Assembly: GCA_937974245.1 (NCBI GenBank)
Contig: CALJKV010000040.1
Coordinates: forward strand, 20,266-84,265
DNA from: an uncultured Chloroflexota bacterium
Lineage (GTDB): Bacteria > Chloroflexota > Anaerolineae > Aggregatilineales > Phototrophicaceae
Reading direction: 5' to 3'
Length of the DNA stretch: 64,000 nucleotides
In this document: positions 33,297-42,067 of the stretch, in pieces
Position numbering within the stretch: the first letter of the stretch is position 1
Layout of the letters: each line of letters starts with the position of its first letter
Position numbers and translations under genes: made by a program
Notes under the pieces: model-generated
Database searches by the model: none
Seen by the model: the letters and a program-made list of their open reading frames with translations, nothing else
Told to the model about the DNA's origin: nothing

Positions 33297-34739
33297 ATGG
33301 ATTACCAACATTGGATTAATGGACAATGGGCAGCCAGCCAAGATGGCAAAACGCGCTCGATTGAGGACCCGTCAACGGGAAATATCATTGGTCAAGTAGC
33401 AGAAGGGAGCGCCGCCGATATCAATCGGGCAGTACAGGCGGCACATACTGCCTTCTATGACGGTCGCTGGTCGAAATTAACTCCTGGTGAACGATCAGTA
33501 GCGATATGGCAACTGGCTGACTTACTGGCGGCTCGGATGAAAGAGTTTGCTCGATCAGAATCCATGAATACAGGTAAACCCTATGGGATTGTCAGCCTGG
33601 GCGCGGATATGCCCTTCGGTGTGGACAACCTTCGATTTTTCGCCGCCGCCGCCCGCGATACTCACGGTTACTCTGCGGGTGAATATGCTAAAGGTTTCAC
33701 ATCCATTTACCGCCGGGAACCGGTTGGCGTTGTTGGGCAGGTCGCGCCCTGGAACTATCCCCTGCTGATGGCGATATGGAAACTGGGGCCAGCTCTGGCA
33801 GCAGGCTGTACGGTTGTGCTTAAACCCGCGCCAACGACGCCGATAACCTCACTTATGCTGGCTGAACTAACGAAAGAAGCTGGGATACCTGACGGTGTCG
33901 TCAATGTAGTCGCCGGGGGCAATGATGCCGGACAAGCTCTCGTAGAACACCCCCTGGTGCGCATGGTCAGCCTGACCGGGTCTACCGGCACAGGCAAAAA
34001 GATTATGAAGACCGCTGCTGAAACGCTCAAGCGTGTCCACCTCGAATTGGGGGGCAAAGCTCCGGTCATCATTTTCGACGACGCCAATCTGGAGGCTGCT
34101 GCTTCCGCCGCCACCATCGCTTCAACTTTCAACACGGGACAAGACTGCACAGCCGCGACCCGTGTCTATGTACACAAAAGCCAGATCAATAACGCTACCG
34201 AGGCCATAGTAGAGGCTATGCGTGCCATCAAAATAGGTATGCCTTTTGAAGACGATGTCTTTATGGGGCCGCTGATTTCCGGTGTCCAGCGCGAGCGTGT
34301 TCAAGGATATGTGGAACGGGCCAAAGCCGCAGGAGCCAGTGTGTTAACGGGTGGCTCCATACCACAAGGCTTTGATAGTGGCTATTACTTCTCGCCCACT
34401 GTGATTGTTGGTGCCGACCAGAAATCAGAAATTATCCAGAGTGAAGTCTTCGGCCCCGTACTGACGATCAACGCCTTTGACAATGATGCAGAGGCGCTTC
34501 ACCTGGGTAATGATGTCCTCTATGGGCTTGCGGCATCACTCTGGACAAAAGATGTTGGCCGTGCGATGCGAATAGCTGCTGACCTGGAGTTTGGCACAGT
34601 ATGGATTAACGACCATATCCCGCTGGCTTCAGAAACCCCACATGGCGGCTTCAAACAGTCCGGATTTGGAAAGGATTTGTCGGCAGAGGCGGTATCTGAC
34701 TACAAGATCACTAAACACGTAATGGTCAGAAATACATGA
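33297..34739 (+). CDS. Aldehyde dehydrogenase, aminobutyraldehyde/betaine-aldehyde type
   Basis: 480 aa from the ATG at 33297 (GAGG upstream); the frame is open further upstream but that part crosses the hairpin and lacks family similarity. Motifs: APWNYPLLMAIWK, LELGGKAPVIIFDDA (catalytic Glu) and GQDCTAATR (nucleophile Cys284). HGGFKQSGFGKDLS ends the catalytic domain. The sequence and the polyamine-type transporter context favour oxidation of 4-aminobutyraldehyde or a similar aminoaldehyde to the amino acid. Overlaps the ATPase gene by 4 bp. The amine oxidase or transaminase that would make the aldehyde is not in this window. Confidence 0.9.
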   Translation: MDYQHWINGQWAASQDGKTRSIEDPSTGNIIGQVAEGSAADINRAVQAAHTAFYDGRWSKLTPGERSVAIWQLADLLAARMKEFARSESMNTGKPYGIVSLGADMPFGVDNLRFFAAAARDTHGYSAGEYAKGFTSIYRREPVGVVGQVAPWNYPLLMAIWKLGPALAAGCTVVLKPAPTTPITSLMLAELTKEAGIPDGVVNVVAGGNDAGQALVEHPLVRMVSLTGSTGTGKKIMKTAAETLKRVHLELGGKAPVIIFDDANLEAAASAATIASTFNTGQDCTAATRVYVHKSQINNATEAIVEAMRAIKIGMPFEDDVFMGPLISGVQRERVQGYVERAKAAGASVLTGGSIPQGFDSGYYFSPTVIVGADQKSEIIQSEVFGPVLTINAFDNDAEALHLGNDVLYGLAASLWTKDVGRAMRIAADLEFGTVWINDHIPLASETPHGGFKQSGFGKDLSAEAVSDYKITKHVMVRNT

Positions 34740-35809
34740 GTGCCATACACGTTGATCGTGAAGTGGCAATACAGTTCACCAATGTATGTCGCTACTTCGG
34801 CGAGGTAAAGGCAGTCGATCATATCAGCCTTCAGGTGTACGACGGTGAATTTTTCTCGATGTTGGGGCCGTCCGGGTCAGGCAAGACCACCTGTCTGCGC
34901 CTTATCGCCGGGTTCGAGATGCCAACCGAAGGCAGCATCCGGCTCTATGGGGCAGAAGTATCCAGAACACCTCCATACGACCGTGATGTGAACACCGTGT
35001 TTCAGGACTATGCGCTATTTCCACACATGGACGTAGGAGAGAACATCGCTTACGGTCTGATGGTGCGCAAAGTACCAAAGAAAGAGCGCGAGACACGCGT
35101 TAATGAGATGCTGGAACTTGTGCGCCTTCCGGGTCTTGCCAGGCGCAAGCCATCGCAGCTTTCCGGTGGTCAGCGCCAGCGCGTGGCACTGGCACGGGCG
35201 TTAGTCAATCATCCGCGTGTGCTGCTGCTGGATGAGCCACTGGGCGCGCTTGACTTGAAACTGCGTCAGGAGATGCAGATTGAACTGAAGAGCATCCAGG
35301 AACAGATCGGGATCACCTTCGTCTTTGTCACCCATGACCAGGAAGAAGCTCTAACTATGAGCGATCGGGTGGCAGTTTTCAACCATGGCAAAATTGAACA
35401 GGTGGGCTCGCCCGCCGAAATCTATGAACAGCCGGCAACCAGTTTCGTGGCCGGTTTTGTAGGGACATCGAATATTCTGAGTGGGGGTCTGGCACAACAA
35501 CTGACCGGTTCGCCTGATCTGTTCTCCATCCGGCCTGAAAAAATCCGAATGTCTCCAGAAGACGAAGAAAACCGCAGCTTATCCAGTGCCGATTTTTGCA
35601 TGGTAGCAGGAACGATTCGTGATGTGATTTATCTGGGGGTGACGACACGGTATCTGGTAGAAGTTGATGGTGGCGGTGACTTGACTGTCGTTCAGCAGAA
35701 TCTGGATCCAGTCCCTGGCGATGTGGTTGGCGCACGAGGCAACCGAGTGGCTCTCTCGTGGCCGCGCAGTGCTAATCGCCGGTTGATTGCACAGGAGAAA
35801 TCTCGATGA
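34736..35809 (+). CDS. ABC transporter ATP-binding protein, PotA type
   Basis: 357 aa. Walker A GPSGSGKTT, signature LSGGQRQR, Walker B VLLLDEPLGALD, switch THDQEEA, and a C-terminal TOBE domain (SIRPEKIRMSPED). Energises import with the PotB/PotC-like permeases. Starts in an ATGA overlap with the dehydrogenase and ends in a 4-bp overlap with the first permease. Confidence 0.94.
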   Translation: MSAIHVDREVAIQFTNVCRYFGEVKAVDHISLQVYDGEFFSMLGPSGSGKTTCLRLIAGFEMPTEGSIRLYGAEVSRTPPYDRDVNTVFQDYALFPHMDVGENIAYGLMVRKVPKKERETRVNEMLELVRLPGLARRKPSQLSGGQRQRVALARALVNHPRVLLLDEPLGALDLKLRQEMQIELKSIQEQIGITFVFVTHDQEEALTMSDRVAVFNHGKIEQVGSPAEIYEQPATSFVAGFVGTSNILSGGLAQQLTGSPDLFSIRPEKIRMSPEDEENRSLSSADFCMVAGTIRDVIYLGVTTRYLVEVDGGGDLTVVQQNLDPVPGDVVGARGNRVALSWPRSANRRLIAQEKSR

Positions 35810-36744
35810 CTCGCCCTTTACGGCACGGAGAACCATCGCTGATCCGGCGTATCTCCACTTATTTCTATCAGCGCCCGCGGCTTTCACTGCTGGTGATGCT
35901 GTCGCCACCGATGTTGTGGTTGGGCGTTGTCTATCTGGGATCGTTGCTGGCGTTGCTCATCCAGAGTTTCTTCTCAATTGATGGCTTCACAGGACAGGTG
36001 GTACGTCAATTCACGCTGAAAACTTACGAGCAGCTTTTTACGCCGGCCAATACGGATATCATCGTACGCACCGTCTTAATGGCATTGGCTGTAACCGTTG
36101 TCAGTGCCATCATTGCTTTCCCGCTGGCCTACTTTATCGCACATTACGCCTCAAAACGTACCAGAGGTATCCTGTATCTGGCGGTGTTATTGCCGTTGTG
36201 GTCGAGCTACCTGGTGCGTGTCTATACCTGGAAAATAATTCTGGCGCAGGAAGGTATTATCACCTGGTTCTTCAATGTACTCGGATTGAAGCCTCTTCTG
36301 GATAGTATCCTGAACATTCCGGTCATTGGCGGCCCTTCACTTTCCTTTTCATTTTTGGGTATGTTCATTGTCTTCGTTTATATTTGGCTGCCCTATATGA
36401 TTCTGCCAATCATCACGGCGTTGGAGCGGGTGCCACAATCATTAATTGATGCTTCCAGTGATTTGGGTGCACGATCTGGCTATACCTTTCGCAAGGTTAT
36501 TTTCCCGCTGGCATTTCCTGGGCTGGTTGCCGGGTCGATCTTCACTTTCTCGCTCACGCTGGGCGATTACATCATCCCTAACGTCATCGGCAATTCCAGC
36601 TATTTCATCGGCGCAGCAGTCCTGGCCCAGCAAGGCACAGCAGGCAATATCCCGCTGGCGGCGGCTTTCACGATGGTGCCAATCGTCATCATGGGTGCGT
36701 ATTTGCTTCTGGCCCGCAGATTAGGGGCATTCGATGCGCTCTAA
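35806..36744 (+). CDS. ABC transporter permease, PotB type
   Basis: 312 aa, about six membrane segments. After a short basic N-terminus the first helix is LLVMLSPPMLWLGVVYLGSL. The EAA loop is SLIDASSDLGARSGYTFRKVIFPLAFPG. YLVRVYTWKIIL is typical of PotB-like permeases. Encoded between the ATPase and the PotC-like permease with overlapping ends. Confidence 0.92.
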   Translation: MTRPLRHGEPSLIRRISTYFYQRPRLSLLVMLSPPMLWLGVVYLGSLLALLIQSFFSIDGFTGQVVRQFTLKTYEQLFTPANTDIIVRTVLMALAVTVVSAIIAFPLAYFIAHYASKRTRGILYLAVLLPLWSSYLVRVYTWKIILAQEGIITWFFNVLGLKPLLDSILNIPVIGGPSLSFSFLGMFIVFVYIWLPYMILPIITALERVPQSLIDASSDLGARSGYTFRKVIFPLAFPGLVAGSIFTFSLTLGDYIIPNVIGNSSYFIGAAVLAQQGTAGNIPLAAAFTMVPIVIMGAYLLLARRLGAFDAL

Positions 36745-37546
36745 AACACAATCTCCGAATGAGCGACGCACACCCCTCACCTTAAAAGCTGCTGCGGCTA
36801 TGGGACTGCTGTTCCTGCATTTCCCGCTGGCGATCATCATCCTGTATGCTTTCACCACCGAGGAAGCGTCTTTCAGATTTCCACCGCCCGGACTGACGAC
36901 AGAATGGGTCGGGGTATTGTTCAGTCGAAGTGATTTTTGGAATGCGTTCGGACTGTCCTTACAGGTAGCGGTTGTGGCTACCCTAATGGCTTTGGTATTG
37001 GGAACATTGACCGCTGCGGCCATTTACCGCAGTGCGTTTTTCGGGCGTGAGGCGGTATCGTTACTGGTTCTCCTGCCGATTGCACTACCCGGTATCGTCA
37101 CCGGTATTGCGTTACGGTCAGCTATCAGCCTGGGAGATTTTAGTTTCGGCTACTGGACCATCGTGGTTGGACACGCTACTTTCTGCATTGTGACGGTTTA
37201 CAATAATGTTGTCGCACGGTTGCGGCGCACTGCGCATTCGCAAATTGAAGCATCAATGGACTTAGGCGCTTCAACATTTCAGACCTTTCGCTATATCGTG
37301 CTGCCCAATATCGCCACAGCACTTCTGGCTGGCGGGATGCTGGCATTCGCGTTGTCATTCGATGAGGTGATCGTCACGACTTTCACGGCAGGCCAGCAGG
37401 AGACACTGCCAATCTGGATCTTTAGCCAGCTTGTACGTCCACGTAACCGGCCAGTCACCAATGTGGCAGCACTGTTTGTGATAATGGTGACGTTCATCCC
37501 GATTATTCTGGCGCACCGTATGACGAGCGATACAGCGACGCACTAA
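36734..37546 (+). CDS. ABC transporter permease, PotC type
   Basis: 270 aa, about six membrane segments; EAA loop QIEASMDLGASTFQTFRYIVLPNI, and SFDEVIVTTFTAG typical of PotC-like subunits. It overlaps the previous gene by 11 bp and is the last gene of the operon. Confidence 0.92.
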   Translation: MRSKTQSPNERRTPLTLKAAAAMGLLFLHFPLAIIILYAFTTEEASFRFPPPGLTTEWVGVLFSRSDFWNAFGLSLQVAVVATLMALVLGTLTAAAIYRSAFFGREAVSLLVLLPIALPGIVTGIALRSAISLGDFSFGYWTIVVGHATFCIVTVYNNVVARLRRTAHSQIEASMDLGASTFQTFRYIVLPNIATALLAGGMLAFALSFDEVIVTTFTAGQQETLPIWIFSQLVRPRNRPVTNVAALFVIMVTFIPIILAHRMTSDTATH

Positions 37547-37550
37547 CGAT

Positions 37551-37675
37551 ACAGGCTGGCTTCAGTTACCCGGAAGTTACCGAGCGGCTTGGCGTGAGCG
37601 TCGCCGCGGCCTGGAATCGGGCAAATCGGCGAGTTTTGGGCCGCGAGTTTGCCGATATTCCGAAAAATGGTTGCT
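37551..37675 (+). pseudogene. Possible remnant of an HTH-protein gene
   Basis: Between the convergent PotC-like and LacI genes, one plus-strand frame reads through a protein-like stretch (GFSYPEVTERLGVSVAAAWN, then RANRRVLGREFADIPK) to a TAG at 37673-37675. ERLGVSVAAAWNR looks like a helix-turn-helix recognition segment. There is no start codon with a ribosome-binding site of its own, so it would be a decayed fragment. Chance coding in GC-rich DNA is the alternative. Confidence 0.3.
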
Positions 37676-38714
37676 AGTCGCTGGTGACGGCACGACACGA
37701 ATCGCGTTGAATGAGTTCAACAGGCAGCAAAACATGTTCCATATCCGGTTCTTCCTGATCAATGTGTTTCATTAATAGCTGGGCGGCAATCATTCCTTTC
37801 TCGACAATCGGCTGCCGAATCGTGGAGAGTGCTGGCGAAGTCAGCGCGCTGGCCGGGATGTCATCATAGCCAATCAGAGAGATATCGCCAGGGATGTTCA
37901 CCCCAAGTTCTCGTGCCGCGTGCAGCGCACCAATCGCGATAACATCGGCCATGGCAACAATGGCGGTTGGACGCCAGCGCATATGCCACAGGGTATGGAA
38001 AGCCTCGTAACCGCCTTCCATATCGCAGGTACATTCAATCAGGCGCACATGCTGCCCATCAATGGACAACCCGGCTTCTGCCACCGCCCGTAAATAGCCG
38101 TTGATACGCCTGCGTACCGTTCCAGCGTATTCATCGTAATGCCCATAGTGGCCGGATCGAATACCGAGTATGGCGATTTGCCTGTGTCCCAGGCCGACCA
38201 TGTGCGACATGGCCGCGTAACCGCCAACTTCATCATCAATATTTACACAGGCCGTTCCCGGTTCCGGGTCGCTATCCACCATCACAAAGGGCGTACCCCG
38301 CTGCTGCAAAAGTACCATCGTAGCGCGAAATGTTTCCAAACCCAGGGTAAGAAATCCATCGACAGCAGCCCGTACAATCGCCCGCCTTAAATTGCCTTTG
38401 AGTGGAGGAACCAGCATTAAGGACAGTCCTGCCTCATGGCAGGTGGTGCCGACTCCTTCAATAAACCCTGACATGTGGGGATTACGCGCAATCAATGGCA
38501 GTGGCTGGGGCAGCAGCAGACCGATGCACCCGGTCTGACGTGTTTTCAGATTACTGGCAGTTGGGTCGGGGTCATAGCCCATTTCCTCCGCCACAGACAG
38601 GATGTGCTGCAATGTGGCTTCTGATAACTGTTCAGGGCGATTAAACGCGAAGGAAACCGATGTTTTGGAAACCCCTGCGCGTTTGGCGATATCTGTGATG
38701 GTCACTTTTGCCAT
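37674..38714 (-). CDS. LacI-family transcriptional regulator
   Basis: 346 aa. N-terminal LacI helix-turn-helix (VTITDIAKRAGVSKTSVSFA) with hinge, followed by a periplasmic-binding-protein-like effector domain (SFAFNRPEQLS, then FVMVDSDPEPGTACVNIDD, GHRQIAILG, DISLIGYDDIPAS). It is the last gene of the maltodextrin-type operon and probably the repressor that binds the twin AAACCGRTTT sites at the operon promoter, released by an imported saccharide. Starts 6 bp after the GH13 gene stop. Confidence 0.93.
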   Translation of the reverse strand: MAKVTITDIAKRAGVSKTSVSFAFNRPEQLSEATLQHILSVAEEMGYDPDPTASNLKTRQTGCIGLLLPQPLPLIARNPHMSGFIEGVGTTCHEAGLSLMLVPPLKGNLRRAIVRAAVDGFLTLGLETFRATMVLLQQRGTPFVMVDSDPEPGTACVNIDDEVGGYAAMSHMVGLGHRQIAILGIRSGHYGHYDEYAGTVRRRINGYLRAVAEAGLSIDGQHVRLIECTCDMEGGYEAFHTLWHMRWRPTAIVAMADVIAIGALHAARELGVNIPGDISLIGYDDIPASALTSPALSTIRQPIVEKGMIAAQLLMKHIDQEEPDMEHVLLPVELIQRDSCRAVTSD

Positions 38715-38720
38715 GCCAGT

Positions 38721-40121
38721 CTATGAATCCCCCGCAGGTAGCAGTATCAAAGCAGAACAGGAAGGTAACTCATCTAGTATGATATAGCCTTCCTCACTTG
38801 TGTGCATCTTTCCTGTCAACTGATCGCGCCACGCAGCAGCGGTATCCGCTGCCCCACTGGACGGAATGCGGACATTGTGCCGCTGTTCGCGGGGATTCAT
38901 TACAACAATGATGGACTGATTGCCCAGGAAGCGACGAAAAGCGTATACGCCATTGAAGGTATACAGGGTTTCAAAATCACCTTCCACCAGTTCGGGGTGA
39001 TTGCGGCGCAGGTGAATAAGCATCCGGTAAGTTTCCTGGAATTGTTGATTCTGTGCCGACCAGTCCCAGATCATACCCGCCCGGCACAAAGGGTCGTTTT
39101 CCCCGGTCATGCCAACTTCATCGCCATAGTAAATCATTGGGATACCGATGTAAGTCATCTGGAAGACAACGCTCAGGAATGCGCGCTGCGCATTACCACC
39201 GCATAATGTCAGCAAACGTGGGGTGTCATGGCTGCCCAGCAGCGTCAGGTGTGAGTAGGCCGACGCGCCATGTTCAACCCGCAGCGCGGTCACTTCATAA
39301 TCGAAGTCTTCGGCATCCATATGGTCATAGACGCAGTAATCGAGGATATAGCTGCGCAGTCGGTAATTCATGATGCCGTGTACCGTATCGCCATGCAACC
39401 AGGCGTCCGTCCCGCGCCACACTTCGGCAACCAGATAAGCCTGGGGATTAGCTGCCAGGGCAACCAGCTTAAACTCACGCCAGAAGTCCATCGGCACTTT
39501 CCAGGGGACATCCAGTCGCCAACCGTCCGCACCCTGTTCCAGCCAGTAGCGGGTGACCTGCATCAGATAGTCGCGCACCGCCGGGTTGGTCGTATTGAGC
39601 TTGGGCAGGAACGGTGCACCGCCACATGTCTGATAAGAAGCAGGTGTTTCTACTACCGGCAACTGCTCAACCCGAAACCAGTCAATGTAATCGGATGCTC
39701 TACCACGTTCACACACGTCCTGAAACGCCCAGAAGCCATCACCACAGTGATTGAACACGGCGTCAAGGACAAGGCGCATGTCGCGCTGTTTAAGGCCCGC
39801 CACTAACGCTTTGAAATCGTCCAGTGTGCCAGCCACGGGGTCAATCTGCAAATAGTCGCTCGTGTCGTAGCGGTGATTGGTTCTGGCTTTAAAGAAAGGC
39901 GTGGTATACAGCGCGGTGATGCCGAGTGCTTGCAGGTAATCCAGTTTGGCGCGGATGCCCTGCAAGTCTCCGCCAAAGAAATCTTCACGTGTTGGTATGC
40001 TATCCCAGGAAACAGTTCCTTCTGGATTGTTACGCGGGTCACCGTCAAAGAAGCGGTCTGGAAAAATCTGGTAGAAAACAGCCTGGCGTGACCAGGCAGG
40101 TGAATCCCACTGGTTGAACAT
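38721..40121 (-). CDS. GH13 alpha-amylase family glycosidase (cyclomaltodextrinase/neopullulanase-like)
   Basis: 466 aa from the ATG at 40121; upstream in-frame sequence belongs to the permease gene. Conserved GH13 regions: DAVFNHCG (I), GWRLDVPWK with the nucleophile Asp (II), LVAEVW with the acid/base Glu (III) and LGSHDTPR (IV). YQIFPDRFFDGDP and the FFGGDLQGI segment are typical of GH13_20-type intracellular maltodextrin-cleaving enzymes, but the N-terminal CBM34-like domain is absent. No signal peptide, so it acts on imported oligosaccharides. Follows the permease gene by 5 bp. Confidence 0.92.
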   Translation of the reverse strand: MFNQWDSPAWSRQAVFYQIFPDRFFDGDPRNNPEGTVSWDSIPTREDFFGGDLQGIRAKLDYLQALGITALYTTPFFKARTNHRYDTSDYLQIDPVAGTLDDFKALVAGLKQRDMRLVLDAVFNHCGDGFWAFQDVCERGRASDYIDWFRVEQLPVVETPASYQTCGGAPFLPKLNTTNPAVRDYLMQVTRYWLEQGADGWRLDVPWKVPMDFWREFKLVALAANPQAYLVAEVWRGTDAWLHGDTVHGIMNYRLRSYILDYCVYDHMDAEDFDYEVTALRVEHGASAYSHLTLLGSHDTPRLLTLCGGNAQRAFLSVVFQMTYIGIPMIYYGDEVGMTGENDPLCRAGMIWDWSAQNQQFQETYRMLIHLRRNHPELVEGDFETLYTFNGVYAFRRFLGNQSIIVVMNPREQRHNVRIPSSGAADTAAAWRDQLTGKMHTSEEGYIILDELPSCSALILLPAGDS

Positions 40122-40126
40122 TATCC

Positions 40127-40993
40127 TTAACCCTTTAAGCCCGTCTGGGCGATGCTGGCGATAAACCAGCGCTGGCCGACCAAAAATGCAAGGATCGTCG
40201 GCACGGTAGCCGACACGGTTCCCGCCATCAGTAAAGTCCACTGGGTTCCGTAGCGCCCCTGGAACATCGCCAGCCCCAGTTGAACCGTTCGCATATCCGG
40301 GTCATTGGTGACAACTAACGGCCAGAGGAAGTCATTCCAGGCAAAGAGGAACGCGAATATAGCCAGGGTTGCCAGCGCCGGACCGGAAAGCGGCAGTACA
40401 ATCCGCCACCAGGTGCCCAACCGGCTGCAACCATCCATCATCGCGGCCTCATCCAGTTCTCTGGGGATATTATGATAGTACTGGCGCAGTAAAAAAATAC
40501 CGAAAGCGCTGATCAGGCGGGGAATGATTAACGCCTGGAAGGTATCCGTCCAGCCGAGATTCCTGATGATGAGGTATGACGGAATCAGGATGACATGGAA
40601 CGGAACCATCATCGTCCCCAGAAAGAGCAGGAACAGGACTTCTTTTCCTCGGAACTCCAGGCGGGCGAAGGCGAAAGCGGCCAGCGAGGAAAAGATCACC
40701 TGCCCCACGGTAATACCCAGAGTCATGATCGCCGAGTTGAGATAATATCGCTCAAATGAAGCCGCAGCCCAGGCTTCTGTATAGTTGGACCACTGAAAAG
40801 TGGTTGGGATGAGATAGGGTTCCGTATGTGTCAGTTCCGCCGGTTTCAACGAAAGGGTCAACATCCACATGAACGGCACAATCATCACCACTGCTCCAGC
40901 CAGCAGCAGGCCGTGAATCGGTAGGCTGCTCCAGGGGATATGTCTGGCAAAAGAGGTCGCTGCGCTACTGGAAATGCGCTCTGATACACTCAT
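40127..40993 (-). CDS. Carbohydrate ABC permease, MalG type
   Basis: 288 aa from the ATG at 40993, which overlaps the stop of the upstream permease (ATGA). About six membrane segments, EAA loop ELDEAAMMDGCSRLGTWWRIVLPLSGPAL, and an early FMWMLTLSLKP segment typical of MalG-type CUT1 permeases. Pairs with the MalF-type subunit; the ATPase is not encoded here, as is common for systems sharing an MsmK-like ATPase. Confidence 0.92.
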   Translation of the reverse strand: MSVSERISSSAATSFARHIPWSSLPIHGLLLAGAVVMIVPFMWMLTLSLKPAELTHTEPYLIPTTFQWSNYTEAWAAASFERYYLNSAIMTLGITVGQVIFSSLAAFAFARLEFRGKEVLFLLFLGTMMVPFHVILIPSYLIIRNLGWTDTFQALIIPRLISAFGIFLLRQYYHNIPRELDEAAMMDGCSRLGTWWRIVLPLSGPALATLAIFAFLFAWNDFLWPLVVTNDPDMRTVQLGLAMFQGRYGTQWTLLMAGTVSATVPTILAFLVGQRWFIASIAQTGLKG

Positions 40994-41910
40994 GTCCTGT
41001 TTTCCTTCAGGCCAAATAACCGCCACTGGAGCAGCGTTGCCATGAACACAATCGCAAAGATAACCCACCCGATCGCCGATGCGCTCCCCAGGTCAAAATA
41101 GCGAAACGCCTGGCGGTACAACAGCAGCCCGATGACTTCAGTTGTCCCAATCGGCCCGCCATCGGTGAGCACATACACGACATCGAAAATCAGGAAGGCG
41201 TCAATGATGGACATGATCACCAGCAGCAAGGTGATTTGTGACAACAGGGGAACAGTGATATATCGGAATCGGGCAAACGGGCCAGCCCCATCCACTTTGG
41301 CAGCATCGTAGTATTCACCCGGAATCCCCTGTAACCCTGCCATATAAATCACGATATTGAAGCCCAGGCGCTTCCAGGTGCCCACCAAGATCACGATATA
41401 CAATGCCCAGGTCGGGTTACGCAACCAGGAAGGAGTCGGCGGTGTGATACCCATATTACGCAGGACGATATCGGCGTATCCGAACCCCGGCGCCATCAAA
41501 AGCCGCCAGACAATGGCTATGGCAATCGTAGATGTGACGACCGGGATAAAGTAGAGGGTACGGTACAGCGTGCGACCACGAACGACGGAGTTGAGCAAGA
41601 CAGCCACAATCAGCGCCAGGCCGACGCCCAGTATCGTGACCCCGATGGCGTATTTCGCCGTAACGATCAGGGAATTCAGGAAGATGGGAGAGTTGAAGAT
41701 TTCCTGGTAATTATCGAGGCCAACAAAGGTACGGTCCGCGCTCAGCCCGTCCCATTTCATCAGACTCAGATAGCCTGAATAGACAATGGGATAAATATTG
41801 AAAATCGCAAACAGCAGTACGACCGGCGCAAGTGCGATGAGCGCCGTATTGAGATCCCCCAGCCGGTTCGCACGCTGCCAGCGGCTATGTGCATTCCGAA
41901 ATAAAGACAT
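40990..41910 (-). CDS. Carbohydrate ABC permease, MalF type
   Basis: 306 aa from the ATG at 41910 (a TTG two codons earlier is possible). First helix LIALAPVVLLFAIFNIYPIVY, EAA loop EYYDAAKVDGAGPFARFRYITVPLLSQ, and LTDGGPIGTTEVIGLLLYRQAF typical of CUT1 MalF/UgpA-like permeases. Preceded by a 157-bp gap with a strong hairpin after the binding-protein gene. Confidence 0.92.
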   Translation of the reverse strand: MSLFRNAHSRWQRANRLGDLNTALIALAPVVLLFAIFNIYPIVYSGYLSLMKWDGLSADRTFVGLDNYQEIFNSPIFLNSLIVTAKYAIGVTILGVGLALIVAVLLNSVVRGRTLYRTLYFIPVVTSTIAIAIVWRLLMAPGFGYADIVLRNMGITPPTPSWLRNPTWALYIVILVGTWKRLGFNIVIYMAGLQGIPGEYYDAAKVDGAGPFARFRYITVPLLSQITLLLVIMSIIDAFLIFDVVYVLTDGGPIGTTEVIGLLLYRQAFRYFDLGSASAIGWVIFAIVFMATLLQWRLFGLKENRT

Positions 41911-41956
41911 ACGCAATAATCTCGCCTATTCTCCGGTTACGGTCCCTGGAAAAGCG

Positions 41957-41995
41957 CGGGATGCAGCCGCCCACAAGAGAACGGTCTGCATCCCG
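41957..41995 (-). promoter_or_regulatory. Hairpin between sugar-binding-protein and MalF-type genes
   Basis: Arms CGGGATGCAG (41957-41966) and CTGCATCCCG (41986-41995) pair perfectly over 10 bp; CCG/CGG next to the loop extends the stem with a bulge. No T-run. Same placement as the hairpins after the other binding-protein genes. Confidence 0.6.
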
Positions 41996-42067
41996 GAACC
42001 AGGCACCGACAAACATCATGATCCACCAGAAAGGTTCAAAATCAGTGGAGCATGTTGTTCCGGTTGC

